The position numbers and the translations under genes were made by a program. Under the pieces are notes generated by a model. It searched no databases. It was not told the origin of the DNA and saw only the letters and a program-made list of their open reading frames with translations. 64,000 bases of DNA from positions 186,001-250,000 of the forward strand of contig NZ_SRUO01000004.1 of NCBI RefSeq assembly GCF_004791025.1, written 5' to 3'. Below, piece after piece: positions 52,128-59,442 of this stretch (positions within the stretch are counted from its first letter, which is position 1; each line of letters opens with the position of its first letter). The stretch comes from Mesorhizobium sp. M4B.F.Ca.ET.203.01.1.1. Its GTDB lineage: Bacteria; Pseudomonadota; Alphaproteobacteria; Rhizobiales; Rhizobiaceae.

Positions 52128-54005
52128 CTACTCCGCGATCCCTTCCTCATATTCCGCCGACATGGTCAGCCACTTGTCCTCGTTCTGCGCCAGCGTCTGA
52201 GTGAGTTGCGAGCGCTCCTTGGCGAGGCGTGTCGCGGTCGAGGGGTCCTTCTCGTAGATCGCCGGATTGGCGAGCTCGTCCTCGATCAGGTCGATGCGCT
52301 TGCGGATGCGGTCCATCAGTGCCTCAGTGGCGCGGATTTCTTTCGCCAGCGGTTCGAGCGCGGCACGGCGCTGGGCCGCCTCGCGGCGACGGTCGGCCTT
52401 GGAGGCCTTGTCGGCTTCCTTCTGTTCGCGGCGATTGGAGGAAACGCCGGTGACCAGCGTCTTGTAATCCTCGAGGTCGCCGTCATAGGGATTGACCGCG
52501 CCGTCCTTGACCAGCCACAGGCGATCGGCCGTCGCCTCGAGCAGGTGACGGTCGTGCGAGATCAGGATCACGGCGCCGGGGAAATCGTTCAGCGCATGGA
52601 TCAGCGATTCACGGCTGTCGATATCGAGGTGGTTGGTCGGCTCGTCGAGGATGAACAGGTTCGGTCCGTCGAAGGCCGACAGGCCCATCAAAAGGCGCGC
52701 CTTCTCGCCGCCGGAGAGATCCTTGGCGGCAGTGTTCATTTTCTCAGTCGTTAGACCGAACTGGGCGACGCGGGCACGCACCTTCGATTCCGGCGCCTCC
52801 GGCATCAGCCGGCGTACATGCTCATAGGCGTTTTCCTCGGGGCGCAGATCGTCGAGCTGATGCTGGGCGAAGATCGCTACTTTCAGGCCCGGCGCCACCG
52901 TCATGGTGCCGGTCTCGGCCTTGAGGCGGCCGGCGAGCATCTTGGCGAAGGTCGACTTGCCGTTGCCGTTGGCGCCGAGCAGCGCGATGCGGTCGTCGGC
53001 ATCGATGCGCAGCGTCATCTTCTTCAGGATCGGCGCGCCCTCGGTGTAGCCGACATTGACGCCGTTGAGGGCAACGATCGGCGAGGCCACCGTCTTCACC
53101 GGCTCGGGGAAGGAGAACGGCCGCACCGTGTCGTTCACGATGGCCGCGATCGGCTTCATCTTCTCCAGCGCCTTCAGCCGCGACTGCGCCTGCCTCGCCT
53201 TGGAGGCCTTGGCGCGAAAACGCTCGACGAAGGACTCCATGTGCTTGCGCGCCGCTTCCTGCTTGACACGGCTCTTCTCCTGCAGTTCGCGCTGCTCGGT
53301 GAGCTGGCGCTCGAACTGATCGTAGCCGCCGCGCCAGAAGGTCAGCTTCTTCTGGTCGAGATGGACGATGGAGTTGACGGCGCGGTTGAGCAGGTCGCGG
53401 TCGTGCGAGATCAAAAGCACGGTGTGCGGATATTTGGAGACGTAGTTCTCCAGCCACAGCGTGCCTTCGAGGTCGAGATAGTTGGTCGGCTCGTCGAGCA
53501 GCAGAAGGTCTGGCTCGGAGAAGAGCACGGCCGCCAGCGCGACGCGCATGCGCCAGCCGCCGGAGAACGACGAGGCCGGACGCTTCTGCGCGGCGTCGTC
53601 GAAGCCGAGGCCGGCCAGGATGGTGGCGGCTCGGGACTCCGCCGAATGCGCGTCGATGTCGGCAAGCCGCGTGTGGATCTCGGCGATGCGGTGCGGATCC
53701 GTGGCCGTCCTTTCCTCTTCGAGCAGAGCCTGGCGCTCGGTATCGGCCTTGAGCACGATGTCGATCAGCGGCTCCTCGGTGCCCGGCGCTTCCTGCGCCA
53801 CCTGGCCGATGCGGGTGTTTTTGGGCAGGCTGATCGAGCCGGTCTCGGCGGGGAAATCGCCGGTGATCGCCTTGAACAAGGTGGTCTTGCCGGTGCCGTT
53901 GCGGCCGACGAGACCGGCTTTGGTGCCGGCCGGCAAGGTCAGCGAGGCATGATCGAGAAGCAGGCGCCCCGCCATGCGCAGCGAGAGGTCGTTGATGATA
54001 AGCAT
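52128..54005 (-). CDS. ABC-F family ATPase (YheS/ABCF3-like)
   Basis: 625 residues with two ATPase domains in one chain. First: GRNGTGKTTLFKAI, SFSGGWRMRVALAA, LLLLDEPTNYLDLEG. Second: GANGNGKSTFAKML, LSGGEKARLLMGLS, LFILDEPTNHLDID. A long linker (P-tot region, with QRELQEKSRVKQEAARKHME) joins them, and a charged coiled-coil tail follows (residues about 540-625). No transmembrane segments. ABC-F proteins act on the ribosomal exit site; YheS/Uup-like members help nascent chain problems. ATG 54005 is the family start; the frame upstream is not used. Confidence 0.9.
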   Translation of the reverse strand: MLIINDLSLRMAGRLLLDHASLTLPAGTKAGLVGRNGTGKTTLFKAITGDFPAETGSISLPKNTRIGQVAQEAPGTEEPLIDIVLKADTERQALLEEERTATDPHRIAEIHTRLADIDAHSAESRAATILAGLGFDDAAQKRPASSFSGGWRMRVALAAVLFSEPDLLLLDEPTNYLDLEGTLWLENYVSKYPHTVLLISHDRDLLNRAVNSIVHLDQKKLTFWRGGYDQFERQLTEQRELQEKSRVKQEAARKHMESFVERFRAKASKARQAQSRLKALEKMKPIAAIVNDTVRPFSFPEPVKTVASPIVALNGVNVGYTEGAPILKKMTLRIDADDRIALLGANGNGKSTFAKMLAGRLKAETGTMTVAPGLKVAIFAQHQLDDLRPEENAYEHVRRLMPEAPESKVRARVAQFGLTTEKMNTAAKDLSGGEKARLLMGLSAFDGPNLFILDEPTNHLDIDSRESLIHALNDFPGAVILISHDRHLLEATADRLWLVKDGAVNPYDGDLEDYKTLVTGVSSNRREQKEADKASKADRRREAAQRRAALEPLAKEIRATEALMDRIRKRIDLIEDELANPAIYEKDPSTATRLAKERSQLTQTLAQNEDKWLTMSAEYEEGIAE

Positions 54006-54143
54006 GGCCGCGCTTTTGCACGGGACATGAGCGCTTCGCAAGAGCCAGGGCTTTGGGACGAAGGTCACCGGCGATGGGATGGCCGGCTGGTCGCGAAATG
54101 CTCGCCGGCTGGAACCAGATGGCGGCCGGAGCGTTTGGGGCCG

Positions 54144-54281
54144 ATGATCCGCTATTTCGCCCTCGCCGTCATCTTCTTCCAGGTCGCCACCACGGCCGCC
54201 CTGGCGACGCAGGTGGTGCTGTTTGCTGACAACACGGATGCCGCGCCGCTGCTGGGGGCCGTTGACCTGGCAGGTCAGTGA
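54144..54281 (+). CDS. Possible tiny secreted protein (45 aa)
   Basis: A 45-residue frame MIRYFALAVIFFQVATTAAL with a signal-peptide-like N terminus, then ATQVVLFADNTDAAPLLGAV. The ATG follows a weak GTTTGGGGCCG segment only. It is opposite the 5' flank of the ABC-F gene. Support is the shape of the leader alone, so it is a weak call. Confidence 0.3.
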   Translation: MIRYFALAVIFFQVATTAALATQVVLFADNTDAAPLLGAVDLAGQ

Positions 54282-54346
54282 GCGCTGCCAATCTCCCTTT
54301 GACGTAGCGGCGCCTGCAACTTCACGACATGCCATATCGCGCATCG

Positions 54347-54368
54347 ACATTCGTTCGAACACGAATGT
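54347..54368. promoter_or_regulatory. 22-bp palindrome upstream of the 54609 gene
   Basis: ACATTCGT-TCGAAC-ACGAATGT has 8-bp perfect arms around a 6-bp near-palindromic core. It lies in the AT-rich region and could be an operator for the downstream small gene (240 bp away) or a remnant of a mobile piece. No regulator of matching type is adjacent. Confidence 0.4.
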
Positions 54369-54608
54369 TATCGGTACACTGGCGCTTTTCGAGCATTAAG
54401 TTGATAAATCAGACAACTTGAAGTTCCGTTCCAACATATATTAGCGCATGGCGTGCGCTTCAGATGCGTGTGGCGCAGAAAAATCTCTTGCCGCACGCGG
54501 GATGCTTTGCGAAAATTCGATTTCATTTTCGCACCGATGCTGTGATCTTGGGATCGCGCCATGAGTCGCCGTGGGCGCCAACGATAATTGTATTGGTCAG
54601 GAGCCAGG

Positions 54609-54809
54609 ATGGACGAGGCAGCGAAGGATCTGCGCGCACTCAGATTTGTCGCCGACATGACGCGCAAATTGGCAAAGATGCTTTCGCGCACGCGCTACCA
54701 CATGCTCGTCTATTTTCTCGAAATGACGGCGGTCGAAGCTGAAACCCTGGCCGACGCGCAGGATCCCAAGCTGACACGCGCCCAGAAAGCGCCCGAGCCC
54801 AAAAACTGA
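54609..54809 (+). CDS. Small hypothetical protein (66 aa)
   Basis: 66 residues starting MDEAAKDLRALRFVADMTRK, helical and basic, with an AGGAG site at good distance before ATG 54609. The tail is Lys/Pro/Glu-rich. The start has a far better site than any other frame here. A function is not recognised; proteins of this shape occur in Mesorhizobium. A strong hairpin follows at 54820. Confidence 0.55.
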   Translation: MDEAAKDLRALRFVADMTRKLAKMLSRTRYHMLVYFLEMTAVEAETLADAQDPKLTRAQKAPEPKN

Positions 54810-54819
54810 GTGCGCACAG

Positions 54820-54857
54820 GCCCGGTCCATCCCGATGATGCCGGGATGGCGCCGGGC
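54820..54857. terminator. Bidirectional hairpin terminator between the 54609 gene and the mucR-type gene
   Basis: Nested arms: CCATCCCG-ATGATGC-CGGGATGG inside GCCCGG/CCGGGC. The stem is long and lies between the convergent genes. Neither flank has a long T run. Confidence 0.5.
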
Positions 54858-54869
54858 GAGGCCAGAAAA

Positions 54870-55310
54870 TCAAACCTTCTTGCGCTTCGCCACCTTGGCC
54901 GGCTGAGCCGCCGGCTTGCGGCCGAGGCCGGAAGATTTGGCCAGCGCCGACCGGGTCGCCGAATAGCTGGGCGCCACCATCGGATAGTCGGGCGCAAGCC
55001 CCCATTTGGCGCGGTATTCGTCCGGCGTCAGGCCATGGTCGGTGGCGAGGTGACGCTTCAGCGACTTGAACTTCTTGCCGTCCTCGAGGCAGACGATGTG
55101 GTCCGGAAACACCGAGCGCTTCGGATTGACGGCCGGGTTGAGCACCGGCGCCTCCTTGGCGGCGGCAACCGAGCTCAGCTTGCGCACCGAGGCGCTGACG
55201 CTGGCGATCAGATCCGGCAGACCGGAAGCCGGAAGCGGATTGTTGCCGACATAGGCCGAAACAATGTCGGCGGTTAGTTCAATCGCGGTCTTGTCGTCGA
55301 TATTGTGCAA
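54870..55310 (-). CDS. MucR/Ros-family zinc-finger regulator
   Basis: 146 residues. The family core is VCLEDGKKFKSLKRHLATDHGLTPDEYRAKWGL, seen as HIVCLEDGKKFKSLKRHLAT followed by LTPDEYRAKWGL, with the C-x-x..H-x..H zinc ligands of Ros-type fingers. The head is a polar helix with ADIVSAYVGNNPLPASGLPD, usual for MucR. MucR proteins regulate exopolysaccharide, motility and cell-cycle genes in rhizobia. The C terminus is Lys/Ala-rich, common in this family. Which MucR paralogue this is remains open. Confidence 0.88.
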   Translation of the reverse strand: MHNIDDKTAIELTADIVSAYVGNNPLPASGLPDLIASVSASVRKLSSVAAAKEAPVLNPAVNPKRSVFPDHIVCLEDGKKFKSLKRHLATDHGLTPDEYRAKWGLAPDYPMVAPSYSATRSALAKSSGLGRKPAAQPAKVAKRKKV

Positions 55311-55477
55311 TTTTTTTCCCTCTGCCGATGATCAAGTCACCAGCTCTAGTTGTAGACTTTTGATGATGTATCGATTTTGACCGTGCTCCCCAACGGACCC
55401 ATAGAGTCAATAAACCCTGCAGACTCAATACGGGGCGATATTTTCATGGGCGACGGCAGCCGCGCAATTTAGAAAAT

Positions 55478-55681
55478 CTAATACTTGGAAGCAGCAGACT
55501 TGGATAGGCCGGTATCAGCCAAAATTTCGAGAATACGCTTCCAACGGGCACAACGACCGAAATCTTTCTGCTCAATCGCCTTTTCCGCCTTCATCGCGGC
55601 GTAAAGCGGCGCCTCGGCGCCGAATTCCTTCACCAGCCAATGCGCTTCCTGTCTGGCGCGGCGTTCGTCCTCGTCAAGCAT
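55478..55681 (-). CDS. Small hypothetical protein (67 aa) overlapping the EamA gene end
   Basis: 67 residues starting MLDEDERRARQEAHWLVKEF, helical and charged. Its ATG lies within the last 8 bases of the EamA transporter gene, so the two are translationally coupled. An earlier in-frame start exists upstream but is less likely given the coupling. No domain recognised; the A-H-W-L-V-K and W-K-R-I-L-E-I-L motifs suggest a helical pair. Confidence 0.55.
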   Translation of the reverse strand: MLDEDERRARQEAHWLVKEFGAEAPLYAAMKAEKAIEQKDFGRCARWKRILEILADTGLSKSAASKY

Positions 55682-56615
55682 GGTTCCCGGCCTCCGGACC
55701 TTCGATGCCCACCGCAATGCAACTGCCGATGACAAGGACGGCGCCGGCGATGGCCGTCATCGTCAGCGTTTCGCCCGACAGCGCCAGAAGGAGAGTCGAG
55801 GCGATCGGCGTGAGATAGGCGGCAACCGCAACCTTGCCGCCCCGGTCGAGCTTCAGCGCCCGCGACCAGAAGTAGTAACCGAGCCCCATCGGGCCGGCGC
55901 CGAGATAAAGCCCGGCAATGAGATAGGTTCCGGCCTGCCAGGCGACGCCGTCATGCAGGCACCAGGCAAAGGTGAGGACCACGCCGGCCACGGCCGACGG
56001 CAGCAGGAACCGGTCCGGCGGGGTGGCCACGCGACCGACGAAGATCGAATAGAAGGCCATGCACAGCGCCGAACCGAAGGCGGCGAGATAACCGACAAGA
56101 TTGCCCTGGAACAAGGACTGCTCGCGGCCTCCGGAAATCACCAGGGCCACGCCGACAAAGCCGAGCGCGGCGGTGACGCCGAGCAGCGCGGGGCGACGCG
56201 GGCTGTCCAACACGATCAGCGCGGCCGCCACCATCAGCGGCCAAGTATAGGCGACAAGATTTGCCTCGATGACCGGCATCGAGGCGAAGGCGATGTATTG
56301 CAGGACCATGGTGCCGACGAGGCCGATGAAGCCGACGGCAAAGGCAGCGAGGTTGGTTGTCTCCCCCTTCTCCCCTTGTGGAAGAAGGTGGATTGGCGCG
56401 CGGCGCTTCAGCCTGATCAGCGCAAAGACCAAGGCGGCGCCGGTGAATTGCAGGAATTGCACCAGCGATACCGGATGATTTTCAAGCAGCGACTTGCCGA
56501 CCAGCGCATTGGTCGACCACAGCGCCACCGCGCCGGCGGCGAAGGCCAGCGCGGCCGCGGGGGCCGCTCCATCCCGCAGGACCCGGGATGGGGTCCTGTC
56601 TTCCTGCCTGGCCAT
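55674..56615 (-). CDS. EamA-family (DMT superfamily) transporter with an in-frame palindromic insertion
   Basis: 313 residues, ten predicted membrane helices in two EamA halves (first half from GAVALWSTNALVGKSLLENH, second from GNLVGYLAAFGSALCMAFYS). Between the second and third helices lies APIHLLPQGEKGETTN, encoded by the hairpin-forming 56361-56394 (repeat-family arm). It is in frame and in a cytoplasmic loop, so the protein can still fold. These exporters/importers move amino acids or metabolites. ATG 56615 has a GGAACAGG site; another in-frame start is 56663. The tiny gene at 55681 overlaps its end. Confidence 0.8.
   Translation of the reverse strand: MARQEDRTPSRVLRDGAAPAAALAFAAGAVALWSTNALVGKSLLENHPVSLVQFLQFTGAALVFALIRLKRRAPIHLLPQGEKGETTNLAAFAVGFIGLVGTMVLQYIAFASMPVIEANLVAYTWPLMVAAALIVLDSPRRPALLGVTAALGFVGVALVISGGREQSLFQGNLVGYLAAFGSALCMAFYSIFVGRVATPPDRFLLPSAVAGVVLTFAWCLHDGVAWQAGTYLIAGLYLGAGPMGLGYYFWSRALKLDRGGKVAVAAYLTPIASTLLLALSGETLTMTAIAGAVLVIGSCIAVGIEGPEAGNHA
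56361..56394. repeat. Repeat-family arm inserted inside the EamA gene
   Basis: CTCCCCCTTCTCCCCTTGTG followed by GAAGAAGGTGGATT is a variant of the RIME-like arm, in the coding sequence of the EamA transporter. It adds about 12 codons (PIHLLPQGEKGE) without a stop. Only one arm remains, so insertion and later decay of the other part are likely. Confidence 0.6.
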
Positions 56616-56670
56616 GACCTGTTCCGAATGCTGGATCAGCGAAGCAAGCCGGTTTCCGCCCATGGCTTCA

Positions 56671-57504
56671 CTACCATGATTCCCTGGCGCCGCCGGCGAC
56701 GGTTTCCGCGGCCGGCTGCGGGGCGGGATGCTCCTCGGCAAAACGGCGGTAGGCCGGCAGCTGGTTGTTCCAGACGTCGTCGGCAAGCTCATTCACCCAT
56801 GCACGATCGTGGTCGTTGTCGGCGGCGAGGTAGAACATGCGGTTATCGTCGACATAGGGCTTTGCGACCGAGCGCTGGTTGAGCACCAGGGTGACGCGCG
56901 AGCCGAGCTGGATGGGCGCGGTGCGATGCAGCACGCCGAGGAACTGGCCGAGCGTGGCGTAGTTCATCTTGTGGTCGATGCGCATGATGCGGTTGCGCGG
57001 GATCTCGCGTCCGGATTCCAGGATCGCCCGTCCGGTCTCGGAATCATCGCAATAGATCTCCAGATGACCGCCGATCAGCGGATCGCTGATCGACAGCGGG
57101 ATGAGCTCGGTGACCGGCACGCCGTCGCAATGCCATTCGACGGCGCCGTCCTTGGGATTCATGAAGGTGACCGTCGAGCCGACGATCGACAGCGGATAGG
57201 GCTCGAGCTTGGTGCCCATCATGTCGGAGAGCCGCTCCAGGCGCAGCTTGTCGTTCAGCAGTTCCTTGATCTCGGGAATGTAGCGGTCGGCGCCGGTGAT
57301 GAAGGTGAGATCCAGATGCTTGTGCACGGCATGGCTGGACTTCAGCTTCAAGGCAGCCTCCTCGATCGCGGCAAGCAGCGCCGGGTCGTAGCCGTGCAGA
57401 TACTGGGCGACGCCGAAACTCGACACTTTCCAGGCGGTGTCGTGGCCGATGATGGCTTCACGGCTCATCGCACAACGCAGTTCGGGGATGGTGTGGGCGT
57501 TCAT
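56671..57504 (-). CDS. 2-oxoglutarate/Fe(II) oxygenase-like protein
   Basis: 277 residues. VEWHCDGVPVTELIPLSISD gives an H-x-D, and a His and Arg follow about 80 residues later in VLHRTAPIQLGSRVTLVL, the order of Fe(II)/2OG dioxygenases (H-x-D...H...R). The rest of the jelly-roll is weakly recognisable (FNPKDGAVEWH region). It is divergent from the LysR gene at 57616, probably its regulator, and 56 bp upstream of the EamA start. ATG 57504 follows GGAGAAG. The substrate is unknown. Confidence 0.55.
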   Translation of the reverse strand: MNAHTIPELRCAMSREAIIGHDTAWKVSSFGVAQYLHGYDPALLAAIEEAALKLKSSHAVHKHLDLTFITGADRYIPEIKELLNDKLRLERLSDMMGTKLEPYPLSIVGSTVTFMNPKDGAVEWHCDGVPVTELIPLSISDPLIGGHLEIYCDDSETGRAILESGREIPRNRIMRIDHKMNYATLGQFLGVLHRTAPIQLGSRVTLVLNQRSVAKPYVDDNRMFYLAADNDHDRAWVNELADDVWNNQLPAYRRFAEEHPAPQPAAETVAGGARESW

Positions 57505-57615
57505 TCTACTTCTCCAGCGTGGGGGCAACACTTGGTAAACAGTCGATTAATCCGCCCACCCCTGTAAATTTAGGAATGCTGGTGCTACCCTAAGCCCAGC
57601 TTAAGGTCGAAAACG

Positions 57616-58587
57616 GTGCGTCTGCTCAGTCAGGTCAACCTCAATTCGCTGAAAATCGTCGAGAGTGCTGCCCGGCACGGGAACTTCACGCGTGCCGGTG
57701 AAGAACAGTTCATCACCGCTTCCGCCGTCAGCCAGCGCGTCAAGAGCCTTGAGGACCAGCTGCGCTTCAAGATTTTCCAGCGCGGCGGCAACGCGGTGTC
57801 GCTGACGCCGGAAGGCGAGACCTATGTGTCGCGGGTGCGCGAAGCTCTGGAGCGGATCGTGGCGGCCAGCATGGAAGCGACCGGGCAATCACAGGCGCAT
57901 GTGCTGAAGATCTCGGTGCTGCCGACCTTCGCTGCGCGCTGGCTCTTTCCGCGCCTGCCGCTGTTCCAGCGGCAATATCCCGATATCGAAATGCGGGTGT
58001 CGACCTCGTACGCCACGCATGAGTTCGCGACCTCGGAATACGACCTGGAGATCCGTTACGGCGACGGCAGCTTCCCCGGCCTGCAGGCGGACCTGCTGTT
58101 CAAGGAAGATTTGACGCCGGTGTGCAGTCGCAAACTCTTCCACGAGATCCTCGGCGACAAGCCGCTGTCGAAGGTCACGCCGGACGATCTCAGGCATTTC
58201 ACGCTGCTCCACTCCGACACCTGCACCCAGAATTGGCAGTCGTGGCTGGGCTTTGCTGGGGCGAGCTTCGTGCTCGGCGAGACCAAAAGCATCTATTTCG
58301 ATTCCTGCATGATGTCCTACGAAGCGGCCAATGCCGGCATGGGTTTTGCCGTCGCCAACCGCGCCTATATGGCCAGCGACATCCGCGCCGAGCGGCTGGT
58401 GGCCCCGTTCGCGGTCCACCACCCCAACACCGCTGGCTGGTACTTCGTCAGTCCCGACACCCAGCACGCGGCACGCAAGGTTGTGCTGTTCAAGCAATGG
58501 GTGATGGCCGAAGCGGCGATGACCCAGCGCCAGCTGGATCAGGAGATCGAAGGCGTGCCGGTGAAGCGCGTCGCGGCGATGGCTTGA
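57616..58587 (+). CDS. LysR-family regulator (GcvA-like)
   Basis: 323 residues, GTG start with an AAGG site. Helix-turn-helix region SAARHGNFTRAGEEQFITAS followed by AVSQRVKSLEDQLRFKIFQR. The effector domain begins about residue 95 (LKISVLPTFAARWLFPRLPL), like GcvA/AmpR relatives. It is divergent from the oxygenase-like gene (111 bp gap), which it likely controls together with the EamA transporter downstream of it. The TNA-type LysR box could not be settled by eye. Confidence 0.85.
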   Translation: MRLLSQVNLNSLKIVESAARHGNFTRAGEEQFITASAVSQRVKSLEDQLRFKIFQRGGNAVSLTPEGETYVSRVREALERIVAASMEATGQSQAHVLKISVLPTFAARWLFPRLPLFQRQYPDIEMRVSTSYATHEFATSEYDLEIRYGDGSFPGLQADLLFKEDLTPVCSRKLFHEILGDKPLSKVTPDDLRHFTLLHSDTCTQNWQSWLGFAGASFVLGETKSIYFDSCMMSYEAANAGMGFAVANRAYMASDIRAERLVAPFAVHHPNTAGWYFVSPDTQHAARKVVLFKQWVMAEAAMTQRQLDQEIEGVPVKRVAAMA

Positions 58588-58890
58588 GGCACTCGCACAG
58601 GCTTCTTCGATAAGCCATGTGCCCGATCAGGTACAAATGACGACCTCCCGCCGCAACTCTGGGTTTTTGTTGTAGATTTCACACAATAGGCGGAATTTCC
58701 GCCGGATTTCCCCCACTTCCAGCAGTCTTCCCCAACCTGCCCCCCTGACCTAGCGGCAAGACTCAGCTATGATCTTTCTTGCGGCGGGCCTGACTTTCCC
58801 GCTTGGCCGGCGCTTTTCAGCTTCCTCCCAAGCAGCGCCGGCCTTCTTCTGTGCAACAGCTGGCCAGATTTGCCTGAACTGCGCCGTGCC
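58588..58890. other. Convergent intergenic region, hairpin only
   Basis: 303 bp between the LysR gene and the small lipoprotein gene, with no supported gene. It holds a hairpin (58806-58842) with GCCGGCGCT/AGCGCCGGC 9-bp arms, suitable as a shared terminator, followed by T-rich GCCTTCTTCT. Confidence 0.4.
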
Positions 58891-59058
58891 TCACTGTGCC
58901 GGCTGCGTTCCCTGCTGGTCACCGCCGGTGGTCGACTTCGGCACCGGGTTCTTGTCGACCTGCGGGTTCTGGTCGACGGGCGCCTTTGTCGGCTGGACGC
59001 TGTTGTCGCAGGCGGCGAGCGCGAGCCCCAAGGCCAGCAGCATCGGAAGCTTCATCAT
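58891..59058 (-). CDS. Small lipoprotein (55 aa)
   Basis: 55 residues: MMKLPMLLALGLALAACDNS has a typical lipoprotein signal with lipobox L-A-A-C and lipidated Cys17. The mature part is Pro/Gln-rich and disordered (VQPTKAPVDQNPQVDKNPVP). Strong GAGGAGG site before ATG 59058. The retention signal (Asp at +2) suggests the inner membrane. Divergent from the 59196 gene. No partner identified. Confidence 0.65.
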   Translation of the reverse strand: MMKLPMLLALGLALAACDNSVQPTKAPVDQNPQVDKNPVPKSTTGGDQQGTQPAQ

Positions 59059-59195
59059 GACAACCTCCTCTCGTTCGCCCCTGAGGGCAAACGAGACGAT
59101 GGCGGTTTGGTTGCACCGCGAGCCAGGTCGGATGAGGCGCCGGCGGAACAAAATGCCCCTCTCCCCGGTTGGTCCGCTGGAAGGAGCTTTTGATC

Positions 59196-59366
59196 ATGAT
59201 CCGTCTGCTGATTGTTGGCCTGTTCGCCTATGTGACCTATCGCTTCGCCAAGAAAGTCATCGACGAGGTGCCCGACGGCTTCGAGCCACTTCCATTGCAG
59301 GATGATGATGAACGCCGGTCGCTGCGACGTCAGTCGGTGGCGATGGGTGCCGAGCCACGGCGGTAG
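59196..59366 (+). CDS. Small single-span membrane protein (56 aa)
   Basis: 56 residues: MIRLLIVGLFAYVTYRFAKK has one membrane helix with a basic edge, then a polar tail (IDEVPDGFEPLPLQDDDERR). An AAGGAGC site precedes the ATG by 9 bases. Orientation N-out/C-in or reverse not settled. It lies before the UvrD-type helicase, with a repeat fragment (59372-59400) between them. Confidence 0.55.
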   Translation: MIRLLIVGLFAYVTYRFAKKVIDEVPDGFEPLPLQDDDERRSLRRQSVAMGAEPRR

Positions 59367-59442
59367 GCAAACTGCCACTTTTGGCGGAGATTGGCAGCGT
59401 CGCCACCATTGCGAACAAAGCGGAAACGATGCTTGATGGGCG

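Larger units (their letters stand above)
54006..54608. other. Long intergenic region with two dyads
   Basis: 603 bp, AT-richer than its surroundings, mainly the promoters of the ABC-F and 54609 genes. Apart from the weakly supported 45-aa frame at 54144, it holds a 22-bp palindrome (54347-54368), an AAGTTG/CAACTT pair (54398-54419), and a repeat fragment at 54284. No further gene is seen. Confidence 0.4.
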
